From Lachnospiraceae bacterium UBA7179 (GTDB lineage: Bacteria; Bacillota; Clostridia; Lachnospirales; Lachnospiraceae), in NCBI GenBank assembly GCA_002491195.1, contig DKVL01000024.1, positions 1 through 44,839 of the forward strand: a stretch of 44,839 nt of DNA. Reading direction: 5' to 3'. The translations under genes were made by a program, and so were the position numbers. The notes under the pieces are model-generated. The model was not told the origin of the DNA. It did not search any database and worked only from the letters and a program-made list of their open reading frames with translations. The number at the start of each line of letters is the position of its first letter. Positions within the stretch are counted from its first letter, which is position 1. This document shows positions 1 through 8,178 of the stretch, one piece after another.

Positions 1-29
1 AACACAAACTGCTTGAAATGGGTTCATAT

Positions 30-254
30 TCAGCCATTGAACACAATCCTTTCGTGACGTTCTGATTTGAATATCAGAGAAAAGGGTTGAATCTCAGCAT
101 TATTTAGAATCAAAAGCTCTGGTATAGCATATCGGGTACGTTCCAGCAGAGCATCAAAGGAGCCGGATTCCAATACAAGGCCGGGAACATCATCACTTGT
201 AGCGATCCAGACACCTGCTTCGTTATCCCATGTAAAATTGATCACATATTCCAT
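30..254 (-). CDS. DUF1902 / HicB-like antitoxin-type small protein
   Basis: This 74-residue protein starts with a beta-strand pattern (VINFTWDNEAGVWIATSDD) followed by VPGLVLES and an amphipathic helix containing the LLERTRYAIPELL stretch. That is the layout of HicB-like / DUF1902 domains, the antitoxin half of HicAB-type modules. An AAGGAGG site lies 6 bases before the ATG and a good promoter lies further upstream. A HicA-type toxin gene would be expected downstream, which is off the left edge of the window, so the pairing cannot be confirmed. Known for the family: the antitoxin binds and neutralises an mRNA-cleaving toxin and often autoregulates. Orphan DUF1902 genes are also common, so function here is inferred. 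Confidence 0.75.
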   Translation of the reverse strand: MEYVINFTWDNEAGVWIATSDDVPGLVLESGSFDALLERTRYAIPELLILNNAEIQPFSLIFKSERHERIVFNG

Positions 255-280
255 AAAAAACCTCCTTGTTAGATATCTAT

Positions 281-309
281 ATCATAGAACATGAAATGAT
301 AAAAAACAA
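281..309 (-). promoter_or_regulatory. sigma-A type promoter of the HicB-like gene
   Basis: Read on the minus strand, TTGTTT and TATGAT are separated by exactly 17 bases, placing transcription start about 20 bases before the ribosome binding site of the DUF1902 gene. Confidence 0.6.
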
Positions 310-446
310 GAAAAACATTTTATAGCATTTAAGGACTTTTTAATAATTTCTCCTTTATAATAACCACAGTGACAAGAACGTCTGCAGACACTTGTAGATC
401 ACTCGCAAATAAAGACGAATATAAATTAAGAAAGGAAAGAAAACAT

Positions 447-1574
447 ATGTGGTTTGAGATACTGAAAAAGGATCTGATGAAACAAAAGAGTGTCAATATC
501 ATTCTGTTTCTGTTCATCACGCTGTCCACAATCTTCCTCGCCAGCAGTGTCAGCAACATCCGCGTGGTGATGGATGGACTGAAAACGTATATGGAGTACG
601 CCAATGTCAGTGATGTGATGGTTGTACTGAGCAGGGAGGATGAAAAGGACGCATTTGAGGACTGGCTCAGGAGCTGCGGCGAGATCACGGAGTATGCATA
701 CGAGCAGCTTTGTCAGGTCAAGGCAGATGATATTGTGCTAATGAAGGCAGGGGAGAATCAGGGGCAGACAAGTCCGTTTGAGGCAGCCGTGACAAACCTT
801 TATTTGGGATATACAGGCGGTAAATACGCAAAACCGCTTGACGGTGAAGGAAATGACCTGACGCTCAAACCGGGTGAGGTGGCCCTTCCGCTTGGAATGA
901 TGGAGCGGAACGGACTTCAGATCGGGGACACGATTCAGATTAAAATAGCGGATAAAACGTTTGACTATCGGATTGCTGTGCAGAGCAGGGACATCCTGTT
1001 TGGAAATGAGATGTCAGGATTGGGGCGTCTGGTGTTCTGCAGGGAAGATTTTGATACAATGCTGCGGGATCTTGCCAATGAGACAACCGGGGTGTTTGGA
1101 TTCAATGCGACAGAACCGGAAAAGGCCTTGGAACTGATGGATGAACAAGGTTTTCAGTCGATCGTAGGTACAGTTGATCGAAGTCTCTATTCAATGCTTT
1201 ATGTGTTTGATATGGTTGTTGCCGCGCTGCTGATCGTGATCGGTATCTGCCTGATCCTGATCTCGCTGATGATCCTGCGGTTTTCACTGAGTTTTACCAT
1301 GGAGGAGAACTATCGGGAGATCGGTGTGATGAAAGCCATCGGAATGCGCAATTTTTCTATACAGAAGATCTATCTGGCAAAGTATTTTACAGTGGTTGCA
1401 GTGGGAGCAGCTGTGGGAATCCTGCTCAGCATACCGGTCGGAGCGCTCATGACGGAAAGCGTCAGCGGGAATATGGTGCTGGGTGGCAGCACGGATTCTC
1501 TGTGGATCAATCTTGCATGTGGTGTGGCGATCATCATTTTTGTCACGGGAATGTGTGTCCTGTTACTGCTATGA
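447..1574 (+). pseudogene. FtsX-type ABC transporter permease, C-terminally truncated
   Basis: The 375-residue product has an N-terminal membrane segment (about residues 15-37), a large extracytoplasmic region, then three membrane segments (about 255-375). Between the first two of those is EIGVMKAIGMRNFSIQKIYL, the usual cytoplasmic loop of FtsX/MacB permeases. Clostridial relatives of this type normally have a second TM bundle and are about twice as long. Here the frame stops a few residues into the last helix of the first bundle. The ATG at 447 is chosen because it begins MWFEILKKDL, the usual family N-terminus, after an AAGGAAAG site. The final codons overlap the left copy of a 22-bp direct repeat, so the truncation looks like a recombination joint. 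No ATPase gene is adjacent. Probably non-functional. Confidence 0.8.
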
Positions 1575-1583
1575 AGAATTATA
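1562..1583 (+). repeat. 22-bp direct repeat, left copy
   Basis: The 22 bases beginning GTTACTGCTATGAAG are identical to 2446-2467. In the right copy they form the beginning of the kinase gene (ATGAAGAATTAT). In the left copy they form the end of the truncated permease frame. The two copies bracket about 860 bases. Confidence 0.85.
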
Positions 1584-1602
1584 GAGTAATTAGAAAAATC
1601 TA

Positions 1603-1631
1603 TTGATAATATTACATTTTTTTGGTATGAT
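1603..1631 (+). promoter_or_regulatory. sigma-A type promoter inside the repeat-bracketed island
   Basis: TTGATA and TATGAT are spaced by exactly 17 bases. No coding frame with a ribosome binding site follows for 300 bases. A terminator follows at 1754. Confidence 0.6.
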
Positions 1632-1637
1632 TTAGTT

Positions 1638-1784
1638 GAACAGAGAAGATTGTGGTCATTCGGCTCACAATTGGAGTTCCTACTAGAGAGTTGGTTCGCT
1701 CTCCCGAATAGGCTTGACAGCTGAAAACAAAGGAACCTTGCAAAAGATAGCGAAAATGCCCTTGATCCAGTCAGGGGCATTTCT
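1638..1784 (+). ncRNA. candidate small structured RNA, about 145 nt
   Basis: The stretch between the promoter at 1603-1631 and the terminator at 1754-1784 has no credible ORF but several potential stems. ATTGTG pairs with CACAAT near its start. GAGAG pairs with CTCTC around 1688-1705. GTTCC near 1677 can pair with GGAAC near 1730. I do not recognise a known RNA family. A decayed gene leader is an alternative. Confidence 0.35.
1754..1784 (+). terminator. intrinsic terminator-like hairpin
   Basis: AAATGCCC pairs with GGGCATTT around a loop that itself contains TTGA/TCA, followed by a short T-rich tract (TTTCTT). Confidence 0.6.
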
Positions 1785-1796
1785 TATGCAATCGGA

Positions 1797-1885
1797 CGCC
1801 TAAACGACGTATATCAGCTGGAGCTGACGGGTATCCGGAGCGCGAGCAGGGGGGAGAAAAGCCTTCCCCCTACTCAATCGCGCAG
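1797..1885 (+). repeat. interspersed intergenic element, copy B
   Basis: It contains CGTATATCAGCTGGAGCTGAC, then GGTATCCGGAGCGCGAGCAGGGGGG and a C-rich partner (CCTTCCCCCTACTC), in the same order as the related segments at 13078 and 18838. It lies directly after a terminator, like copy A. No coding frame is evident. It is the most diverged of the three copies. Confidence 0.45.
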
Positions 1886-1935
1886 CAGTGTAGGGAGATT
1901 GACGGTGGTGTCACACGGATTTCGTTACACGGAGA

Positions 1936-2409
1936 ATGGGATTTGATATGGATGATTTATTATGGAAGTACAATGAATATATGCGTTTAAATGGATGCAG
2001 GTTAGAATATGTTTTAGACAATGGTGTTCATATTGAAGTTTTATATAAGGAAGAAAACTTTGCACATTTGATAGGATTGCATAAACTAAAGGATATACAA
2101 GTAATTCAATTCTGGAAGGACAGAACAAATAAAACGGTAAAATGATCGGATGTTATCCAACAGATCAAGCGGGGAAAAATGACGGACGCTGTGGTGAAAT
2201 CCAGTCACTTTTTTCCAGCGATTAAGGAACGTTATGATAATTTCACATATGACAATTTAACGACATTGAGTTATACAGACGCAATTGTAGATTTTAATCC
2301 TGTTTTGATTCATTCAAAAATAAAAAGTGATTATATTTTATTTAAGGTTAAGGCGTTTCGGATCTTTGATGTCTGCAACAATATCATTGTTGAAGATTTT
2401 TTTATTTAG
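1936..2409 (+). pseudogene. PBECR4-like nuclease-domain gene with an in-frame stop
   Basis: Two collinear pieces in one frame are separated by a TGA at 2143-2145. The first contains FAHLIGLHKLKDIQ, which resembles the FxHLxGLHKLxDI signature of phage-associated PBECR4-type domains (barnase/EndoU/colicin/RelE-like). After the stop the frame continues through an IKRGKMTDAVVKSS stretch, an aromatic-rich helix (SSHFFPAIKERYDNF), then IKSDYILFKVK and IIVEDFFI. The read-through product would be about 157 residues. The codons after the stop are sensible and no frameshift is needed. The family call is from the motif only. The gene is more AT-rich than its neighbours and sits inside the repeat-bracketed island, suggesting transfer followed by decay. 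No good ribosome binding site precedes the first ATG. Confidence 0.5.
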
Positions 2410-2445
2410 AAGACAATGCAGAGGTATGAAATATGTGGGGCGTAG

Positions 2446-2467
2446 GTTACTGCTATGAAGAATTATA
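2446..2467 (+). repeat. 22-bp direct repeat, right copy
   Basis: Identical to 1562-1583. The ATG inside it, at 2455, is the start of the kinase gene. Confidence 0.85.
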
Positions 2468-3919
2468 ACAGGCTGATGCTTCTGTCCCTTGTGGTGTATG
2501 CCGTGCTTGCCATTTGCGTGGGGATTGTATGGAGGAAGCAGCAGGATGAAAAAGCACAGTTTTATAAGGTTGAAATAAACCGCATTCTGGTGGAAATAAA
2601 ATCGCAAATAAATGTGGAAACAGAAATAGAAGCAGAAGGAAAAACGGAAGTAAAAAAGATCGATTTGGAGGAACCGGATACAAAAATGACAGATGTGTCA
2701 AAAGTGATCAGGGAAATCGATCCGGTAGACAGCTATCGTGAGATCGTTCAATAACATACCTTCCGATCGTTGAGAAAGACAAAGATATCATCATTGATTT
2801 TTACAGTGGTGTGAATGGAGAGGAGAGTATGATTTATCCGCTGTATTTATATAGAAAGAATGCAGACGAAACGGAGGATATAGAGGAGTCAGAAAGATCG
2901 CCAAACACCTTAGACATAACAGCAGACAAGACTTCCGATATGGCTGGGGAGTATATGGCAGGCTATCTCAGATTTGATTATCAGCAGGCAGGCTCCAGCA
3001 GGCAGTTCCTTTTCTGGATACAGGGGGCGGTGCTTTTGATGGAGCTTTTTCTGCTGGGTGTCCTGATTTATTTGCGATCGCATCTGATTCAGCCCTTTCA
3101 CCGAATGCGGGAAATGACGTATGAGTTGTCTAAGGGCAATCTGCAGGGTGAGGTCAAGGCGGAGAAAAACCAATATCTCGGAAAATTTCTGTGGGGATTG
3201 AATGAATTGAAAGACGCCCTCCGTGTAAGCCGCAAGAGGGAGCTGGATCTGCAGAGGGAGAAGAAAATGCTGCTGCTCTCTCTTTCGCATGATATCAAGA
3301 CGCCTCTGAACATGATTAAGCTCTATGGGAAAGCGTTGGAGGATGGCCTGTATCCGACGGACGATGAGCGGATAAATGCATATTACCAGATCGGGGAGAA
3401 TGCCGTGCAGATTGAGAACTTTGTCAGTGAGATCATGAAGGCGTCGAAGGAGGACATCGTCCATATTGAAGTGGAGAAGGGCGAATTTTACTTAAAAGAG
3501 CTGGTGCAGTGGATTGAAACATTTTACGGGGAAAAATGTGCGCTGCGCAAGTGCAGCCTGACAGTCGGCGACTACCAGAACCGAATTTTTCAGGGGGACA
3601 TTCACCGCCTGTTTGAGGTCTTTGAGAACCTTTTTATAAACGCGTTTAAATACGGAGATGGGCGCTCGATCTGCGTCTCATTTTATGAGGAGGACTATTG
3701 CCAGCTCATCAGGGTGTTCAACACTGGAGAACCAGTTACAGAGAAAGAGTTTGTGCATCTGTTTGACAGTTTTTTTTTTGCGGGGAAAACACGAGAGGGC
3801 AGCAGGGAAACGGGCTGGGACTCTATATCTGTAAGGAGATCATGCACAAGATGGGCGGAGACATTTTTGCCGGGTGTGAGACGGACGGCATGGCCTTTGT
3901 GGTGGTGCTGCCAATGTAA
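2455..3919 (+). pseudogene. sensor histidine kinase, two frameshifts
   Basis: Frame 1 (2455-2754) gives an N-terminal signal anchor and an acidic/basic extracytoplasmic region. A one-base shift near 2750 leads into a frame that continues TYLPIVEKDKDIIIDFYSG. That frame then has a second membrane segment (about 3020-3075), a HAMP-like helix, and an H-box (LSLSHDIKTPLNMIKLYGK, phospho-acceptor His in SHDIKTP). The N-box (ENLFINAFKYG) follows. A second shift occurs in a run of ten T at 3770-3779. Beyond it the third frame supplies the missing G-box GNGLGLYICKEIM and ends VVVLPM at 3919. All catalytic boxes are therefore present but in three frames. No response regulator gene is adjacent. The poly-T shift could be real decay, slippage, or a sequencing error. 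Confidence 0.8.
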
Positions 3920-4033
3920 GGAACTGTAGGAAAATAACATACGCTCACGAAAAAATATCCTGCGCAATCTGCATCACTTATTTTTCTATGGTTCTTAAGA
4001 AATGATTTGTTTGGAAAGAAAAGGAGTGATAAT

Positions 4034-4912
4034 ATGAAAAGAATATGGAATGGAATGGTGCTGATTTTCAGCGTAATGTGTTTTTTGACAGGCTGTCAGA
4101 AAAAGGACAATGCAGAAATGGAAACAAAAATAGAACAGCCAGAGGAAGCAATCAGTGAAAGTGCGCAGTATTTAACGGAGACCGCAGTTGATGACGAAGG
4201 GGACGACCATAGGACAGAGAATCTCGAGGGAACTCTTTCGGAGACAGATACGAATAGGAATACGGAGACAGATTTTGATATGGAGCGAATATCTGATGAG
4301 GATCACACTGTGCCGGATGCAGCAGACAGTTTTTATTACACCGCGTTGACGGATGAGATCAAAGCGCGTATTACAGGAAAATCCTATCCCGACACAGACG
4401 AGCCGCTGCAAATTGCCTATGAAGATCTTGCATACGTTCATGTCCTTCACTATGATTTTCAGGCACAGGTTCAGGAGGGGGAGCTGATCTGTAATCAGTC
4501 GATCGCGCAGGACTTAGTTGACATTTTTTATGAGTTATATGAGAACCAGTATCCGATTGAGAAGATTCGTTTGATCGATGAATATGAAGCGAACGATGAG
4601 GCTTCGATGGCGGACAACAACACTTCCTGTTTTAATTACAGGACAGTGCCTGGCAGGACAAAACTCTCCAATCATTCCTACGGATGTGCCATTGATATCA
4701 ATCCTTTGTACAATCCCTATGTGCGGACAAGCGGCGGAAAAGAGCTGATCTCACCGGATAACGCAGTGCCTTATGCGGATCGCAGTGCGGATTTTCCATA
4801 CAAGATCGATAGGAATGATCTGTGCTATAAGATATTCACAGAGCACGGGTTTGACTGGGGAGGTGCATGGAACAGTAGCAAGGACTACCAGCATTTTGAG
4901 AAGATTTCATAA
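4034..4912 (+). CDS. M15-family D,D-carboxypeptidase-like lipoprotein
   Basis: The 292-residue precursor has a lipoprotein signal ending in FLTGC, then about 80 acidic, Thr/Glu-rich linker residues. The peptidase domain follows at about residues 110-292. Zinc-site motifs of the M15 (VanY/DacB-like) fold are visible: SNHSYGCAIDINP (His and Asp ligands) and DWGGAWNSSKDYQHFE (the last His is the third ligand). A Tyr/Arg-containing NYRTVPGRTKLS precedes them. Family members remove the terminal D-Ala from peptidoglycan stem peptides or related substrates, outside the membrane. Start chosen at 4034, with AAGGAG 8 bases before it and an immediate lipoprotein signal; an upstream in-frame ATG at 4007 would spoil the signal. 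It appears monocistronic. Confidence 0.85.
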   Translation: MKRIWNGMVLIFSVMCFLTGCQKKDNAEMETKIEQPEEAISESAQYLTETAVDDEGDDHRTENLEGTLSETDTNRNTETDFDMERISDEDHTVPDAADSFYYTALTDEIKARITGKSYPDTDEPLQIAYEDLAYVHVLHYDFQAQVQEGELICNQSIAQDLVDIFYELYENQYPIEKIRLIDEYEANDEASMADNNTSCFNYRTVPGRTKLSNHSYGCAIDINPLYNPYVRTSGGKELISPDNAVPYADRSADFPYKIDRNDLCYKIFTEHGFDWGGAWNSSKDYQHFEKIS

Positions 4913-4928
4913 AATTTCCTTTACGAGA

Positions 4929-4957
4929 TTGAGTTTAGGGCGCGTTTACGGTATAAT
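4929..4957 (+). promoter_or_regulatory. promoter of the PAS-GGDEF-EAL gene
   Basis: TTGAGT and a perfect TATAAT are spaced by 17 bases. The coding start at 5119 leaves an untranslated leader of about 155 bases. Confidence 0.65.
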
Positions 4958-5118
4958 AGAAACGTATCGCTGTATACGTGTAGTATGTAGGTAGTGTAAT
5001 GATTTTAGGAATTGTCAGGAAATTAACAAGCGATTTCTGGACAATTTCTTGTATGTGCCTGAGAAAGGAAGACAGGAATACTCTCTCAGACACGTTCTTG
5101 CAAAAGAGGATGAAAGCT

Positions 5119-6789
5119 ATGGACGTTGATAGCATGATGAATGGATATGATTCCAAGCTGTTTGATGCATTGGCGCAGTCGTCGAACAGAACATTTTTCT
5201 TTGCCAGCAATATGAAGGAAAATACGGCAAGGTGGTCAAAAGGCGCTGTAGAGTATTTTGGGTTAAAGAGTGAGATTCTTTATCCGGCGGATATCGAGTG
5301 GCTGAACCTGATCCACCCGGATGATAAGGCGGCATATCTCAAGGATTTTGAGGATATGGCAAACCATGTCAGCGCATATCATGATGTGGAGTACCGGATC
5401 CGCAACGCCGAGGGCGAGTATGTGTGGGTAAACTGCAAGGGGTATATGACTTATGATGATGAGGGCGCGATGGACTTTTTCGCTGGATTTGTCACGAATC
5501 TGGGAGTGCGGAATAAGATCGATCCAGTGACAGGGTTGTGGACGCTTCAGGAGTTCCGCAAGGATACGGAGGATCTGCTGTACAACAATAAGAGCGGCGT
5601 GGCGGTCATGATTGGACTTAGTAATTTTAAACGCGTCAATGATGAGTTTGGATATTCCTATGGAGACAAGACGCTCTACGCGATTGCTCATAAAATGTTG
5701 GAGGTCAGGACACATGGAACACGGATTTATCGCATGGACGGTTCTGATTTTGCATTGCTGATCGAGAATGGAAGTTATGAGGATGCGGCACTGGAGATTG
5801 AAAAAATACAGCAGGCGTTTTCTGCATATCGCATCGAGAGGGCTCAGCTGCACCTGGATTTCAGGGCAGGAGCAGTGCTGTTCCCGCAGGATGGGAAATA
5901 TATTGATCAGATTATGAGCAATATGTTTGTGGCGTTGGAAAATGCTAAGAATGCAGGAAAAAAGGGTATTACGCTCTATACGGAGGAGATGCATCTGAAA
6001 AAAACGAGGATGCTGCGTCTGAGAGATGCCATACGTGAGAGCGTCAATGACAATTTCAAGGGCTTTTCCATCGTGATGCAGCCGATCATCGATTCCAGGA
6101 CTGGAAAAGGGACAAGCTGCGAGACACTCCTTCGATGGAATGATGAGCGGTTTCCGGGAATCGGACCGATGGAGTTTGTTCCTGTTCTTGAGGACACTGC
6201 GTTTATCATCCCGGTTGGAAAGTGGATTATCGATCAGGTGTTGAGGGATCTTAGGGAGTGGGAGGACAAAGGAAATAATCCGATTGAGAAAGTTCATGTG
6301 AACGTTTCTTATATTCAGCTTCATGACGATGAACTTGTTGACTATACGGTTGGCAAACTCAAAGAATACCGTATAGCGCCGGAGCGTCTCGTGCTGGAAT
6401 TAACGGAGAGCTGCAGGATCGGGCGTATTGACGAGCTGACGGAGCGCCTGCAGAAATTCAAGGATCAGGGGATCAGCATCGCACTGGATGATTTCGGGAC
6501 AGGATACGCATCGCTTGCGGTGCTCAAAGACATACCGACCGATATCGTGAAATTGGATCACACGATGATCAAATCGGTGGTTGGTACGGAAAAAGAGAGG
6601 AAATTGATTGAGTTTATCATTTCTTTTTGTAATAATGTGGGGATTATCGTCTGTGCAGAAGGCGTTGAGAACACAACCATTATGGGGATTGTGAATGAGG
6701 CTGGCGCAGAGCTGCTGCAGGGGTACTATTTCGACAAACCTCTGCGCGTTGAGGATTTTTACAATAAATATGTGAGGCAGATTTCCTGA
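5119..6789 (+). CDS. PAS - degenerate GGDEF - EAL cyclic-di-GMP phosphodiesterase
   Basis: 556 residues. A PAS-3-like domain spans about 20-130 (LIHPDD, VEYRIRNAEGEYVWV). A GGDEF-fold domain starts at DPVTGLW near 133, but its signature reads MDGSDF instead of GGDEF, so cyclase activity is unlikely. An EAL domain covers about 305-555 with a full catalytic set: ETLLRW, HVNVS, LELTES, ALDDFGTGYASL, VKLDHTMIK, EGVEN and LQGYYFDKP. It should therefore hydrolyse cyclic di-GMP to pGpG, with the PAS and degenerate GGDEF acting as sensing modules (inference). The frame is open from an ATG at 4999, but that has no ribosome binding site. AAGAGG lies 9 bases before 5119. No membrane segment, so cytoplasmic. 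Confidence 0.88.
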   Translation: MDVDSMMNGYDSKLFDALAQSSNRTFFFASNMKENTARWSKGAVEYFGLKSEILYPADIEWLNLIHPDDKAAYLKDFEDMANHVSAYHDVEYRIRNAEGEYVWVNCKGYMTYDDEGAMDFFAGFVTNLGVRNKIDPVTGLWTLQEFRKDTEDLLYNNKSGVAVMIGLSNFKRVNDEFGYSYGDKTLYAIAHKMLEVRTHGTRIYRMDGSDFALLIENGSYEDAALEIEKIQQAFSAYRIERAQLHLDFRAGAVLFPQDGKYIDQIMSNMFVALENAKNAGKKGITLYTEEMHLKKTRMLRLRDAIRESVNDNFKGFSIVMQPIIDSRTGKGTSCETLLRWNDERFPGIGPMEFVPVLEDTAFIIPVGKWIIDQVLRDLREWEDKGNNPIEKVHVNVSYIQLHDDELVDYTVGKLKEYRIAPERLVLELTESCRIGRIDELTERLQKFKDQGISIALDDFGTGYASLAVLKDIPTDIVKLDHTMIKSVVGTEKERKLIEFIISFCNNVGIIVCAEGVENTTIMGIVNEAGAELLQGYYFDKPLRVEDFYNKYVRQIS

Positions 6790-6800
6790 TGATTCAGATT

Positions 6801-6971
6801 GATTTGGCGTGGAATACAGGCAGATTGTACCGGTCTTGGTGCTGACTGAAAAGATGGCATACGATAGGTTTAGCGAGGAATACAGGGAGATTGTGCCGGC
6901 CTTGGTCTGACTGAAAAGATGGCATACGATAGGATTGGCGTGAAATACAGGGAGACTGTAATACAAGGAGG
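6801..6971 (+). repeat. tandem repeat, about 65 bp x 2.6, in the leader of the ABC importer operon
   Basis: Units start at 6801, 6868 and 6933 (lengths 67, 65 and a partial of about 39). Each begins with a variant of GATTTGGCGTGGAATACAGG, then AGATTGT. The first two continue with CTTGGT, TGACTGAAAAGATGG and CATACGATAG. The last unit runs into the ribosome binding site of the next gene. Confidence 0.85.
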
Positions 6972-6976
6972 AGACT

Positions 6977-8092
6977 ATGAAAAAATTATCAGCTATTTTG
7001 GTGTCAGTGGTGCTGGGAGCAGTGCTGATAACTGGATGCGGTGCGAAACAGGCCGGAACGCAAGCGGAGCCAGAACCGACGTCAATAGAACAAGAGCAGA
7101 CATCGGTGGAGCCGGAGCAGACGTCAGTGGAACAAGAGCAGTCATCAGCAGAACCAGAACAGACATCGACAGAGCCAGCAGAGACAACAGCTGAGTCGGT
7201 GACGGTCAATGTCGTTGCGCTGAAGGGACCGACCGCCATGGGAATGGTGGATTTTATGGATAAGGTTGACACAGGGGAGCTTACAGATAACAATTATCAT
7301 TTTGAGATTGTGGCTGCTGTAGACGAGGTGACGCCGCGACTGGTTCAGGGGCAGGCGGATATCGCAGCGGTTCCCGCAAACCTTGCTTCGGTGCTGTACA
7401 ACAATACCGAGGGCGGCGTGGAAGTGCTTGCCGTCAACACGCTGGGAGTGATCTACATCGTGGAGAGTGGCGACACGGTGTCCGGTATCAGCGACCTGAT
7501 AGGAAAGACAATCTATGCCAGCGGAAAAGGAGCGACACCCGAGTATGCTTTGAACTATATTTTGACACAGAACGGCATTGATCCTGAGAACGATTTGACA
7601 ATCGAGTGGAAGAGCGAGCACGCAGAATGCCTGTCCGCGCTGATGGCGGAGGAGAATGCGATCGCGATGCTGCCGCAGCCTTTTGTGACGACAGCGCAGA
7701 CCAAAAGCGATCGGATCAGAGTTGCCCTGGATCTCACGGAGGAGTGGGATAAACTTGGTACAGATTCTGCGCTTTTGACAGGTGTGGTCGTGGCGAGAAA
7801 GGATTTTGTCGAGTCTAATCCGGACGCGGTTGCGGCCTTTTTGGAGCACTATGAGACTTCTGTAAAATTTGTCAATGAAAACGTTGAGGACGCGGCGGCA
7901 TTGATTGAGAAATATGATATTGTACCGGCAGCAGTGGCGGTTAAGGCAGTGCCGAACTGCAATATTGTGTTTGTCACGGGCGATGAGATGAAACAGAAAC
8001 TTTCAGGCTATCTTGCAGTACTGCTGGAACAGAATCCAAAGTCCGTGGGCGGGGCGCTTCCGGCAGATGATTTTTATTATATAAAAGAGTAG
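6977..8092 (+). CDS. ABC transporter substrate-binding lipoprotein (NMT1/SsuA-like)
   Basis: 371 residues with a signal peptide and lipobox LITGC. A linker at about residues 30-72 is built from imperfect repeats of EQTSVEPEQ/EQEQTS. The ligand-binding domain follows (VNVVALKGPTAMGMVDFM..., GQADIAAVPANLASVLY, IGKTIYASGKGATPEYAL). It resembles solute receptors of sulfonate, nitrate or thiamine-precursor importers, but the ligand cannot be read from the sequence. It heads an operon with a permease (8179), an acetyltransferase (9061) and an ATPase (9816). AAGGAGGA 4-10 bases before the ATG supports the start. The tandem repeat at 6801 lies in its leader. The protein would be anchored on the outer face of the membrane. 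Confidence 0.85.
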   Translation: MKKLSAILVSVVLGAVLITGCGAKQAGTQAEPEPTSIEQEQTSVEPEQTSVEQEQSSAEPEQTSTEPAETTAESVTVNVVALKGPTAMGMVDFMDKVDTGELTDNNYHFEIVAAVDEVTPRLVQGQADIAAVPANLASVLYNNTEGGVEVLAVNTLGVIYIVESGDTVSGISDLIGKTIYASGKGATPEYALNYILTQNGIDPENDLTIEWKSEHAECLSALMAEENAIAMLPQPFVTTAQTKSDRIRVALDLTEEWDKLGTDSALLTGVVVARKDFVESNPDAVAAFLEHYETSVKFVNENVEDAAALIEKYDIVPAAVAVKAVPNCNIVFVTGDEMKQKLSGYLAVLLEQNPKSVGGALPADDFYYIKE

Positions 8093-8178
8093 TGATAAGC
8101 ATGAATGGTCATAAGAGATGTATTTATCAGTTATTTTCCTACAATTCTTAAATTTGACGATATGAATGATGAGAAGAG

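Noticed and set aside
329..688. 119-codon minus-strand frame
   Set aside because: Overlaps the start of the permease gene; no ribosome binding site and low-complexity product.
5263..6324. 353-codon minus-strand frame
   Set aside because: It lies fully opposite the PAS-GGDEF-EAL gene, has no ribosome binding site and its product is compositionally odd (His, Ile and Arg rich).
6801..6971. CRISPR array
   Set aside because: Only 2.6 units, with no unique spacers between repeats and no cas genes.
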